From: Plantago major
Taxonomy: Eukaryota; Streptophyta; Magnoliopsida; Lamiales; Plantaginaceae
DNA: 64,000 nucleotides
Reading direction: 5' to 3'
NCBI GenBank assembly: GCA_026545765.1
Contig: CM048844.1
Location: forward strand, 55,648,932 to 55,712,931
The notes beneath the pieces are model-generated. The model had not been told where the DNA came from, made no database searches, and saw nothing but the letters and a program-made list of their open reading frames with translations. Position numbers and translations under genes: made by a program. Numbering within the stretch: the stretch's first letter is position 1; every line of letters starts with the position of its first letter. Of the stretch, positions 41,640 through 52,908 are shown piece by piece.

Positions 41640-42535
41640 TTTTAAAACTCCAATATTTTATTTTATATTATTTAATAATTTATTTAATTAATAATAATAT
41701 TCAAATTGTTGTCTGTGGATTCGTTTTGTCACAATGAATCTAATATATGCTTAAATATATTTAAGAGTTTTGTAGATAAGTTCATGTAAATGTCTACAAC
41801 TATAAATTTCATTAATAAATTTATATTTATTTTAATAAAAAAATGATTTATTTAATTAATTAAAATATTTTTCGGAGTTTTGCAGATAAATTCATATGGG
41901 ACTTAATAAAACCTATATACTATGAGGTTAAAATACTAAAAATAAATAGTGAAAGTTATAAGGTGGATTGCATTTTGAATATGAAAATGTTCCATAGTTT
42001 ATTTTCAAATTTTAAATTTAAACAACCGATATATATCATTTAATAAATTTATATCTTATTTTAATGAATAAAATATTTATTAATAATTATATTTATAATT
42101 GGTGTCTATAGATTCATTTCGTCGTGATGAATCCAAATATATGTTCAAAATATTTTTCGGAATTTTGCAGATAAAGTTATATGTGATTTAATAAAAACTA
42201 TATATGTAGTGAACATACTAAAAATATAAATAGTGGAAGTTATCAGGTGCATTGCATTGTCAAAAATAAAATGTTTCATTACTTATTTTCCAAATTTAAA
42301 TTTACACAACCAATATATATCATTTAACAAAATGATTTTTTATTTTAATATATAAATAATTTATTTAATTAATAATAATATATAAGATTGGTGTCTATGG
42401 ATTCGTCTTGTCGCGGTGAATCGAAATATATGTTCAAAATATTTTTCGGAGTTTTGCAGATAAAGTTATATGTTATTTAATAAAAACTATGTATACAGTT
42501 AACATACCAAAAATAAATTGTACACTTGTAAATTA
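41640..42535. repeat. AT-rich tandem repeat, about three units
   Basis: The segment gtgtctatagattc(a/g)t..tgtcg..gtgaatc recurs at about 41711, 42101 and 42391. The associated atttttcggagttttgcagataa occurs near 41868, 42150 and 42450. Units are 290-390 bp and strongly AT-rich. No coding capacity was seen. 42536-42789 is AT-rich with nothing recognised. Confidence 0.7.
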
Positions 42536-44248
42536 CTATTTTCTTTTTGCTTTAATTTTATGAATGAAACTGCATGAAATTCAAAGAAATATGCCACATC
42601 ATATTTTGCCTATGTGGCATGCCTCTTTGATCACATAGGTCACCACTTTTATTATATATTTAGATTCAACATATTATAATTGTTAAGAGTTTATACAATT
42701 ACAAATAATGAAACTTTAATTAAAAAAAAAATTGAATCTTTTTAAATCGAATATGAAGAAAATCATATTATAGAATTTCGATGATCGAAAGATTTCAATC
42801 CTAACATTGATAGAATTTTGCCTATTCTTTTTGGAAGAAAGGAAGGTACTTGTGGAGTATAATTGAAGTCCAACTAAGGACGTTCGAACGATGAAGAACG
42901 GAACAGGACGATCTTAGACACCAAATCGAACGACACTTTATCATACGAAGGTAGGCGCCTCAGATTCAGGTGGTCCGACCCGCAGTACCGACTGAATCCG
43001 AGCTCCAGATACTAATAAAACACATAAAACCTATACTTGAGAATGTCAATAAGACGGTAAAAAAGACCAAATGAGATGATGTAAAATCGACTCATCAAAC
43101 TCCCCAAACCGAACCCTTGCTTGTCCTCAAGCAACAGACTCTCTAAAAATCTAGTAAAAACAAAAAAGACATACACACATATAAAGTCTAGCTCCCAAGT
43201 TACCGATTCTACGATTGCAAGTATTAAACCCGAATGATGCAAGAGGTTTGATATTAAACTGACATTTGAAGAAGAACAAGTAAAAATCCAAGAAGTTAGT
43301 TTCCCGAGTAAATAGAACTTAAGTCTAACCCGGTAATCCCTCACAAGTGGATCCTATGCAACTATCTCTCACTCTCCTAGAAGTTTCCAGTATTGGTAAT
43401 CACTCAAGCAATGCAAAAAGAGAAAGGAAGGTGACTCACATCACAAAGATGCCTCAAATACCTCATGCAATGTACTCAATCAGTTAAGTCATAAAGGACT
43501 TTTATCGAAACTCTATACTAAACAGTTGTAGACTTGTAAGATGGCAATCATTATCTCTTTTTTCAATTTTTTTTATTTTTTATACTTTTTTGCATACTCC
43601 CTTTTTACAGTCTTATAATGACTCGTATGCTTATTTTGTCTCAATATTTTGGTAGTGTCCGTTTTACCGAAAGTTCGCACTTTTGTGCGTGCTGAATTGG
43701 TATACACGCCATCAACCCTCACGGACATATGGATTTTTAGGACCACGCCGATGTGTAGGTAGTATTTGAAACGTGCCCAACACGACTAACGGTGGTACAA
43801 GTGCCATAGATCCACTCCGAGACTTATTTTTATTTTTTGAGAGAACAAAAGCCAAAACACAGTCGTTTTAAACATATAATGTGCACAGAAACCTCCTCCC
43901 CAAACCGGTTCTTTGAACGGGTTTGGCTTGAGCAAATAAGGAATGAAAAACATGTCGTTCGTCATACTTAACTTACACAGAGTACACATGAGAATGATGA
44001 GGTGCAAACAAGGGAGTTTGCACTTCCCGAAAAATCACACAAGTACAAATTTGCCGATATAATATTTTTTTCATTTTTTTTTCATCGGCTAAGGTTTGCT
44101 CGCAGGTTTTTGGACTACAGAACTAGAACAAACTTTCTATTTACAGGAGAAACGAACTTAACAAATTTATAACATGCCAACTGCTAATAATCAGAGAACA
44201 ATCAAAACTCAAGCATTAAACATGTTTAGTACATGCAATAGACGCTCG

Positions 44249-44613
44249 ACTTGGGAGACAGACTTAGACACAATAGAAAATCACACAAAAGGGAAAAAGA
44301 AACGCACAACAGACACATATATGGATAAGTACATGAAAGCTACCTCCCTCCACAAACCTAGACTAGAGATGGTCCCCAGTGAATAGGCTAGAAAGAAAGA
44401 AAGCTGAAAATGTACTTCCCTGAAATGACTTGGGAGACAAACTTAGACACAATAGAAAATCACACAAATGGGAAAAAGAAACACACAACAGACACGACAG
44501 ACACATATATGGATAAGTACATGAAAGCTACCTCCATCCCCAAACCTAGACTAGAGATGGTCCCCAGCAAATAGGTTAGAAAGAAAGAAAGCTGAAAATG
44601 TACTTCCCTGAAA
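44249..44613. repeat. About 180-bp tandem duplication in element F
   Basis: The unit from acttgggagacaaacttag to gaaaatgtacttccctgaaa is present twice in direct succession (44249-44428 and 44429-44613). Differences are minor, including a small cacgacaga expansion in the second copy. Confidence 0.85.
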
Positions 44614-44849
44614 CGTGTGGCTGCTGCTATCCATTATCGAACGGGAACGAATCCCTTGCATCCTTCCCACCAAGCTCAGCGATTTGGGAGCCATCCTTAG
44701 CTCCTCTCCTCCTGTTTTCCATGATTCCCTACAAGAGGGTCCAACACTGAATTCGACAGTTAAGACACAGGGTGAACTCCACAAAGCGAATTGTCTGACA
44801 GACCAAGCGTGGCAACCAAATGCAAGCTGATACATACCGTTCGACAGAC

Positions 44850-45110
44850 GCACCGCACCGAATCGCAAATCGACTGACATACCGTCTTACAGACGCAAAG
44901 ATAGCACCCTAACGGTCGATCGACATGTCCGTCGATGACGCAAAGATGGCACCCAATTGCAAGTCGACACGCCTGCCTAACAGGCGTAGCATAGCACCTC
45001 AACTACAAGTCGATCGACATGTTGCCCGAAGACGCAAAGATGGCACCCAACCGCAAGTCGATCGACATGTACCGACAGACGTAGCATAGCACCCCAACTG
45101 CAAGCTGACA
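44850..45110. repeat. Tandem repeat of about 47 bp, five or six units
   Basis: Units contain gacgcaaagatggcaccc or the variant gcgtagcatagcacc, followed by aactgcaagtcgatcgacatg. Units start near 44890, 44937, 44985, 45030 and 45080. The two variants partly alternate. Confidence 0.75.
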
Positions 45111-45370
45111 TACATAGATGTCTGACTGACCCGGCGTGGTGCAAATTCGACGAAGTAGGCGGACGAACACGATAAGAGTTCAAGCACTACTCCTTTGGAC
45201 TAGAGCTTAAACTTGAGGACAAACCTAGTAGACAAAGTTCAACAGTGCCAACCGCGTCGTTTAGAGGTTAGCCTGCTATGTTTCATTAAAATTAGACTTG
45301 TAAGACAAGCATGACTGCATGATTTATGAATATGTCTGACTCTCCATCATGAACTTCATTTCAGTATAAA

Positions 45371-45547
45371 GGAAAAATTACATAGGGCTACCCTCTTAGT
45401 GGCTCCTCGCTCATCTGAATCCCCATTAGTGGAACAATTACATATAGGTCCAAAAAGTTATTTTTTGGTTGACCAACTTAAGATTATAAACAACCAAACA
45501 TGCCTTAGTTATTTTCTAACATTTTCTATTTTGCACCACACACACAG

Positions 45548-45587
<40 letters not shown>

Positions 45588-46500
45588 CGTATACATATAT
45601 ATCTGTATATGTGTATATATCTATATATATAAAATTTATTTATTACTTTGTAATGCTGGAATAATTTTTATTTTCAATAATAATTATTTGAATTGTAGTT
45701 TGGTACTTCTCTTTTATAAACTTTTTTAAGGAATACATCTTGAACCACTTTTGTGTTTCGTTCAGCGTGTGTATGTATGTTTAAGCTTGCTCACGAGCAT
45801 CCAAATTAAATTAAGGACCCTTAAATTAATAATTATTTTCTAAAAGAATATTTATTTTCTTATTGTTATTTAATTAAGTACATGCTATACTAATAGGATT
45901 TTCAAATGCTAATAGGTACATTTGTTTAACAAAATACATGAAAAAGCTATTGTACAAAATGATTTTTAGAAACAATACTTATATATAAAATGTACTACAT
46001 AGTGCTCGACACTCGGCCAACGTAATATACATTAACATGTATATACTTATAGTGAAATTTTTTGAAATAAAATGATAAAATGGCAAGTTTTGGTGTATAA
46101 ATAGCCTCCAATTAACTTCCAAGCGACAAGTTTTTTTAAAAAAATAACGGTCATAATTCAATTACATATAAGCATATAGAAGTTCAGGTTTAATTACATA
46201 GAAGTCCACATGTGCCATGCACGTGACAGCGATAAGTTAAGGCTGTTTAGCAATTTCTAAAAGCTGATAATTGAATAAGGGCAAAAATGGACTTTCCAGC
46301 TTTTAAATCGTCAAAAGTCAAATTCGTGGACTTATATGTAATTGATTTTTATCTAACTGGACTCACATGTTATTGTTACACTAACGGGTACCTATCTGTA
46401 ATTACGAAATCTAACAGGGGGTCCATATGCAATTTGCCCTAGTATAAATTATGAGAACAAAAGCATCTTTAGCTTCATGTGTTATTCACTACTTTGAGCT
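45371..46500. other. Non-coding interval with a TA microsatellite
   Basis: AT-rich with a (TA)n run at 45553-45584. The block 46140-46440 (tacatagaagtccacatgtg...ggacttatatgtaattg...gggtccatatgcaatttgccc) looks like a dispersed non-coding repeat. No gene was found. Confidence 0.5.
45553..45584. repeat. (TA)n microsatellite
   Basis: An uninterrupted TA run of about 32 bases with further imperfect AT repeats downstream to 45630. Confidence 0.95.
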
Positions 46501-47301
46501 ACTTTACTCATGTTTGATAATTTTAGTCGAGTACTTGTTAAGTTATGTATTCGAAATCGTGTCTTGTTACATTTACCATTCTAAGTGAACAAGGCGAACA
46601 AACGACCCACGAGGTCACATTCCAAAATTCATGCAAAGGGTAAATACGAGACATACTGCTTAGAAGCCTATGCGGCTGAAAAGGTTGTGGGTACAACCTG
46701 AAAAAGAGCACAGACATTCCAAACACATTCATTAGTCCAGCCCTACGAGGGCATTACTTGTGCAAAACGTTCAGACTACAAGTTGACCTAAGTACATAAG
46801 GCATTCCGACATGCCAAAAGCTATACAAACACCTGAACAACATTGGTGAAATCCTGATTTTGAAATATATTTCCATGTAATTCTACACCAAAATACAAGA
46901 GGTACAAGACCTCCATGCATCTTGACTCAATGACTAGTTCAAAATCAATTGTGTTCAACCTAACATGTCTTTCAGCTTCATCTTTCAATACATCCAAGTC
47001 GACGGACATGCTGACGACAAGCTAAGTGAAGTGACACTATACATATGATCAATGAACTATTGGCTTCTTGTGGAAAGCAAGCTTGCCATACTCCAGTAAG
47101 CTTGGTCTACTTTGCTAGCCCAACCTTTTATATGTGTCCTCCAATCTCAGGCATCTCACTCTTGCTACAGCTCTCTACTTCACTCAGAGTGTGATCCATT
47201 AGTCATGCACATCATAAATTCCTATAAATGAAATGGTTGCAATTAGCACCATTCATACAAGGGATAAGGAAGTTTTAGTTTCCAACAATATCCAAGAAGT
47301 G
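46501..47301 (-). other. Unassigned interval; possible short ORF 46821-47009
   Basis: Base composition is less AT-rich than the neighbours. On the minus strand a 62-codon ORF (47009-46821, MSVDLDVLKDEAERHVRL...) has reasonable amino-acid composition, and a TATA-like acatataaaagg lies near 47130. A second short ORF (46732-46538) follows. Neither resembles a family I know, and this sequence may be part of a host transcript or an old repeat. Confidence 0.25.
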
Positions 47302-47306
47302 GACAT

Positions 47307-48570
47307 TGATGAGCTCAAATTATACTCTAAAAAGCAATTAGAGATTAAGCTGTAGTTGCAGACTAAAGCATAACTCGTGATCGATCTCTAGGGAATTAAT
47401 CAAGCTACGTGGCAGTGAGAGTAAACAGATACTTGCTAGTAACAGTTTGATTGATGGTTTTGTATACTTCTAACTAGATTGACTAAAGCTAAGATTACGA
47501 TTAACAATGAGAGAAAGATGAATACAGTAGCAAGATCCAATTATGCTAATTCGAACTAGGGATAACACTCATATTTGTCACAGGGCTGTTGTATAGTAAA
47601 TCAATCAATTCGATTCAACCAATTGTTCTTAGAATATATTATACTGGAGAAATCGTGAGTCGTCAATTCACGATCCTTAAACATGAACAATTTAGAGAAT
47701 TTAATATGGACTTAACGAATTGAAGGTTTTTACGAAGATTTTATACGAGACTAACCTATATGAGTGATTTGATAAACCCTAGAACGAATATGCATAATCT
47801 TCACATACTACTGTATTCAAAGGTGTTTAGCTACTCATAATAGATAATTGCATACAGAGATTCATGGTAATAATCATACGAAACATAGATGAGAAACTCG
47901 CATGCAATAACATACAATTCAATCGATAAAGATAAAGAACGAATTGTAAAGAAGAAAGCAATAGAGAAATCAATACCAATAATCCTGATGAGTAAAATCA
48001 ATGAATAACCAAGCTCCAAAGATATCTCAATGTCAATGTTTAAATCCAGGAGCTCCTTCCAAAAACTAGGTTAAAAAGAAGTATCCCCAAAGAAAAACAA
48101 ATTCTAAACTAATAAGGAAAAAAATTACGAGCTGCGCGTCTCATTGCAAGGGCTAATTGTTAACCATGAAGCTTCCTTCGTCGATATATATCCAACGTAG
48201 AATTCTACAAGGGCGCCTTCCTTCAAACAGGGGAGCTAATCGCCACGGCGAGCCTTCTTTATCGCAATATATATAGCCCTCGCATAATTTCGCCGCGATG
48301 AGCTTCAATCTTCAAATCAGAGGCTCCATTCGCAAAATCTCGCCGCGGCGAGCCTTCCTGCAATTCCCAAATCCAAGCTCGTAAAATCTCGCCGCGGCGA
48401 GCTATGTTAAGCAGCTCGTCCTCATTTAGTTCAAAAGACATCGATTCCTGTAAAATGTAAACAAAACACCAAAGCGTAAAAGCGAACTAAAAAGACTATA
48501 AAACTAAAGACAAAGACTCACAAAGACCGCTAAAATGGACCAAATGAGACGTTAGAATATTGTCTCATCA
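47307..48570 (-). mobile_element. Solo LTR G of an Athila-like Ty3/gypsy family (1264 bp)
   Basis: On the minus strand it runs TGATGAGAC...GAGCTCATCA. Both sides carry the same five bases, gacat (47302-47306 and 48571-48575). No PBS or PPT borders it, so this is a solo LTR formed by LTR-LTR recombination. It aligns with LTR H over long stretches (aaaatcttcgtaaaaccttcaattc; gtgacaaatatga). It carries two CTCGCCGCGGCGAG palindromes near 48339-48352 and 48389-48402 plus decayed versions. Confidence 0.9.
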
Positions 48571-48575
48571 GACAT

Positions 48576-49969
48576 ATCTCAATCAACACACTCTCAGCTG
48601 GAACTAACTCCCGACATGTAAAACACAATGTCAATATGTATCCATCTTTGATAAACATCGCCAACATAGACCAAAACATCATCTGACAGCGTTAACATGC
48701 ATGTTAAACAATCATTCACCCAACATCTTACAATAATCCATCAACATATTTCACTTGCAAAAAAGCAAGTGAGACATGAGCATCATCAAAAGCATCAGGT
48801 AACTCAGTTAATATCAAGTTGGAATTCTAAACGATTGCGTAGAAAGTATCATACGAACTCTATGTCGAGAAAATATCAGCAACCGTCCAGACTATAAACA
48901 CAACAAATCCAGCGTTCCGAAAAAGCATACAATGGAGTCACACTACATATCAACATAATTTTCATCCTAAAAACTCCAAACCATTATCGCCCGAGACTCA
49001 AACGAGCACACTACAGGTCCAAAATCATGGAAAACAATATCGAAAAATATCTTTGGAAAGTCATGTTACAGTTATATAATATAACAAATTCAAGCAGAAG
49101 AATGTTGGGAAATTCCCTAAGAACCAATTCCAAATTTAATTTGCTGCCTTCTCAATTTCATTACAATTAAGACAACAACTCCAAGTCTCCTACTATCCAA
49201 GAGAATCCAAATCCAAGCTCCACAAGCACAATCTGTTGCACCCAAATAGAGTGGCGTTATCAAAAGAGCAACAACTACCAATACATACAGAAAAGAGCAA
49301 CTTCAACCAATATTCAAGCTATAATTCCAAATGAACACACTCAGAGAGTTTCACGGAGAAATCTATCATAACACCATTAAAGCAAAAATAATACCGAAAC
49401 TGTGAACGCCAGCTTACAAAAATTAAAGAGAAAAGGGATGGCGAAGAAACTCTTACTCGAGAATGGCCACCACTCGAAATTAGTCTGAAACAAGCTCTGG
49501 CCACCTGCTCCACGCTCTGTTCTTCTTATCCCTCTACTCTCCCCGTGCACAACACCCCTCCGTCCTCACCGGAATCCTCCAACTCCGATCTCAGATCCAA
49601 ATCCGCTTCCAACCGCACCCACTTCATCTTCTCCACCACGCGCAGTTCACTCACCGGAGCCCCGCAGTCACCGCCCCGCGCCGTCTCCCTCAGGTCTGCT
49701 CTCGTTCTGCCTCTCCTCTCCATTCTCTTACGGAATGCGACATGGACTCTGTTAAAAGGAGCTAACTGAGTTGAGAGTTGAAGGAGGAAAGATGGAGATG
49801 GGCTGGGAGAAGTGTTTGGCATTTTGAAGGAGATGAGAAGATGTCAGCGTGTGTTAGTGTGTGAATTGCGTTGGCATTAGTTGAGACAAATTTCAAATTT
49901 TAGGGTTTTGACCCCAAATTGATCAATTGTAAAAAAGTACAAGTCAAGATCTTATCCACTACTTATTAA
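48576..49969 (-). other. Unassigned interval with a GC-rich ORF candidate (49526-49822)
   Basis: The minus-strand ORF starts at 49822 (MPNTSPSPSPSFLLQL...) and encodes 98 residues with a Ser/Pro-rich start and an Arg/Glu-rich middle. The plus strand is also open for 74 codons (49545-49769), so coding strand is uncertain. The local GC content is much higher than the flanks, as at plant 5' exons. No family was recognised. 48576-49320 shows no ORF of note. Confidence 0.3.
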
Positions 49970-49976
49970 TACTCCA

Positions 49977-50115
49977 ACTCGGGCAAAGCAAGCACCCATT
50001 CGGGCAAGGCAAGCGCCAATTCGGGCAAGGCATGCACCAATTCGAGCAAGGCATGCATCATTTCGGGCAAGGCATGCTCCATTCGGGGAAGTCGTACCCC
50101 AATCCGGGCAAGTCA
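49977..50115 (+). repeat. 22-bp tandem repeat, about six copies, in element I
   Basis: Unit: attcgggcaaggcatgcacc, repeated with small changes. No spacers are present, so it is not a CRISPR. Confidence 0.85.
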
Positions 50116-50139
50116 TCTTAGTTCAGGCTGTCTGTCAGC

Positions 50140-50310
50140 TCATCCAACCAAAGGTGTCTGCCTGTAAGCTACCACCTTACGATTAACTTGTCAAACTAAA
50201 ATTTTCAGTCTGCAAGCTTCAGCTTATCCAACTAAAGGTGTCTGCCTGTAAGGTACCACCTTACGATTGACTTGTCAAACTAAAATTTTCAATCTGCAAG
50301 TTTCCATCTT
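50140..50310 (+). repeat. 84-bp tandem repeat, two copies, in element I
   Basis: The block aaggtgtctgcctgtaag...ttgtcaaactaaaattttca occurs at 50151 and 50235, followed by shorter related cttgctag(a/c)ttgaa...cagtctgcaagtt repeats to about 50430. Confidence 0.8.
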
Positions 50311-50759
50311 GCTAGCTTGAACTACCCATCTTGAATTTTTCAGTCTGCAAGTTCCGTCTTGCTAGATTGAATTGCCCATCTTAAAAATGTCAGTCTGTAA
50401 GTTTTCAACTTACTAGATTGTCTTGTCCGACTGAGAATGTCAATCACTAAAAAACCCATCTCGCTAGGTTGGTTGTTCCTAGCCAAGCGTGTATGTCAAC
50501 GAGCTTCTGCATTGCAAGTTTGAGTACTTGCTTTGCGAAGCCAACCACTAGATCACTACGAGTGACATCCACATCTCTAACCAATCGCTCTCCCTATCAA
50601 TGAGCTTACTATTTGTTATTCCAATATACTTATGGGATAATTAATACCTTTGAAGGAGCAGAATGTCATCCGCCTATGATCTGGCGCGCATCACTCCTTT
50701 AGGCATAAAATTTCTACTCTTTGACTCGAGACACTCGACTCGAAGAGTGGGGGACAAAT

Positions 50760-51680
50760 TGTATTGGCCAAAATTCACTCTTGTCAACTAGACTAACAGA
50801 CCGGCCCATCAAGGCTACGCCCCAATCTGCAATCCATTAATGAGTCCGTCTTGACTTCATACACGGGTTGGATTCCAAAGGCTAGTTAGCGAACCCACCT
50901 AGCGAAGTCATCCATCCAGCCAATCAGTCCACATGCTACCTGACTTACCCGACCTTGCCAACCCTCTAGCTCGTTGACCAGCTAGCTAGCTCACCCAACT
51001 CGCCCGACCTTACACGACCGACTCTATCAGCCAACACTTAACTAACAGACTAACCAACTCGCGTTGCTTGATTGACTCAGTCAGTCAATAAGCAACCGAC
51101 TTGTGACCACTCTCCCAACTACATGAGACACGGTCCAACCCACTTAGGGAGTTCCAACAACTTCCCCGAGATTCGCAGACGGACTCCAACAATGGGTGAA
51201 CTATATAGAGAAGAGTGGGAGGAGGTGGCGAGGCATCGCATTCTGAAGGCAGCAAACCCTAGTAATCATTCTCTCACGTCCCCATCTCGCTCAAGCTCTC
51301 TGATTGACGCTCTCAACCACCTACCGACTACCATCACCGTCTACCTTCATTCACCATCACCCATCACTGTCCGACGAATACTAGCTAGCCCCCTCTTACA
51401 AGGTCAGCTAGCCTCTCGCCGGTGCTAGTCCGTACTTTGCCGAACCGACTCAACCAACAGGATAAGTCAACGCTTGTCATCATCTCCCTCTCTCTATCTC
51501 TTTCACTTGATTACTCCGTCTATTAGTCATCTAACTTGAGCGTCAGAGTCCCTTCGGTCGGCACCACACTGGTGTCACCTCGGAACCTCACGTCTCTGTT
51601 TGCTATTGTTGCCTTACAGGTTGTCGGTGCCCCCTAATTCCTAATCCTAATTCGATTGTAGATTCCTGAGCATCTACACA
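50760..51680 (+). repeat. 3' LTR of Tat-like element I (right end approximate)
   Basis: It begins TGTATTGGCCAAAATTC directly after the PPT. The segment cttgagcgtcagagtcccttcggtcggc near 51535-51565 is a recognisable Tat/Ogre-lineage LTR sequence. The right end is not fixed because the target duplication partner is unknown. The 118-codon ORF (51072-51428) within it is not considered a gene. Confidence 0.6.
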
Positions 51681-51754
51681 TGCATACTAAAATCTAAGTG
51701 CAAAGCGGTAAACATGCTTTGGTTATAGTCGTTAGCTTCGACTCTTCTTCTTGC

Positions 51755-52538
51755 TCATTCAGGGCTGCAAATTCGTTGGGACATTTGCTCCCTTTCTTCC
51801 TTGCTCATCGCCTCCACAGCTTCCTTCTTCCAAGGCTTGAACCTGCAATATATTAGCCTCACACAAGAAGTTAATGTACCTCGCGGAACCATCGGCTTTA
51901 GGGCGATCGTATAGAGGCAACTCGTAGGTTGTCCCGAGCACCTCCGTAGTGCATTTCCAATCATGGACATTGACGGATATTCCGGCTATGTATTGGAACG
52001 TTTTACCTAGCAAGATAAGTTCTTGCTCATCCTTATCCGGGTTGTCGGAATCCATTATCATGTAATGTGTCCGCAAATGAATCCCGATTATCCTCACATC
52101 AATGCCCCTCACTATACCCTACGAACTCTTCACGCTTCCATCCGCCATAACCATGTTTCCCATAAGAGGCTTCATCCCTTCTAAACTGAGCCTCTTGTAC
52201 TGGCTAAGCATCATCACGTTCACCCCAGCTCCGGAGTCAAGCATCCCAATCACATGGTTGGAGATTCCTACTCCAACCTCGAGGTCCATGCTCAGGATTG
52301 ACATAGGCATTGGCAATTTCTGGACCACCATTATCAGTCGTATATCTCCTCGTGGCCTCGGGTCCATCTTGAACACCATGCTTACCGGGTCATCGTCCTT
52401 CTGGTCCGAAAATCTGAGCACTTCATCCTCCTCGATGATTTCGCCCTCTTCAAGCGACTCTTCTGGTTCGTCCTTGGAAGCTAGAGGCAACTCCTCTGGA
52501 TCCTCTTCGGGGTCTTCCTCAGGGTCCTTGATGTGCAC
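51755..52538 (-). pseudogene. Ty3/gypsy retropepsin (protease) fragment
   Basis: On the minus strand an acidic linker (EEDPEELPLASKDEPEE...) precedes an aspartic-protease core. The core has the catalytic motif MLDSGAGVNVM, then VMADGSVKSS, and, after a frame break at about 52112-52119, ILLGKTFQYIAGISVNV. This order matches Gag-Pol proteases of gypsy elements, which carry DxGA and a later IILGRPFL-type strand. Reverse transcriptase should follow to the left but is absent; Tat-like LTR I lies there instead. It is a broken fragment of uncertain lineage. Confidence 0.65.
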
Positions 52539-52908
52539 TCAGAGATTTTGATTATGTTGTAGAACCTGTAATCGCTAAATACAATCAAAGATTAAATTTA
52601 TATGTCGGAAGTCCTCAAATCCACAGTTTATAGCGGAAAGCTAACTCGGGATGTCGTTCTCCACGGACACTTAGCATGGGAACAAGAAAATATCGTATGT
52701 AAATTGCATGCAGAAAGTAAACAGAATGATTGCAGACAGATTGATTGAATCACATTAAACCCTAATTGATGAGATGAAATCGATGGTGTGAAGGTGTAAA
52801 GGATCCCCAACCTCCCTCTGCTATGCAACTCCAAACATCCTAGCTAAAATCCTACGTGATTACCTCTAACGACAGCACGGCATAATACTATGGTGCAGGA
52901 GGCGCAGT
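52539..52908. other. Unassigned interval left of LTR H
   Basis: Non-coding sequence between the protease fragment and LTR H. No ORF longer than 70 codons and no repeat was recognised. Confidence 0.4.

Larger units (their letters stand above)
42790..45370 (-). mobile_element. Ty3/gypsy element F: 3' end and start of 3' LTR (minus strand)
   Basis: On the minus strand the diagnostic 3' context cttgaggacaagcaagggtt...ggtttggggagtt (PPT, 43098-43110) is followed at 43097 by an LTR start TGATGAGTC. That start aligns with LTRs G and H (TGATGAGAC...tctcattt). The LTR fades out near 42790 and is truncated. Internal 3' sequence runs right to about 45370 and holds two tandem repeats but no intact ORF. 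The TGATGAG LTR start fits an Athila-like family. Confidence 0.65.
49970..50759 (+). mobile_element. Tat-like Ty3/gypsy element I: 3' untranslated region and PPT
   Basis: The region ends in a polypurine tract (agagtgggggacaaat, 50744-50759) immediately before an LTR start. It contains two tandem arrays, which are common in the 3' UTRs of Tat/Ogre-lineage elements. No ORF was found. The 5' boundary with the preceding interval is uncertain. Confidence 0.6.

Noticed and set aside
49977-50115. Short regularly spaced repeats resembling a CRISPR array
   Set aside because: Units are directly adjacent with no unique spacers, and the context is a plant retroelement 3' UTR.
51072-51428. 118-codon plus-strand ORF
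   Set aside because: It lies within the LTR of Tat-like element I and shows no domain.
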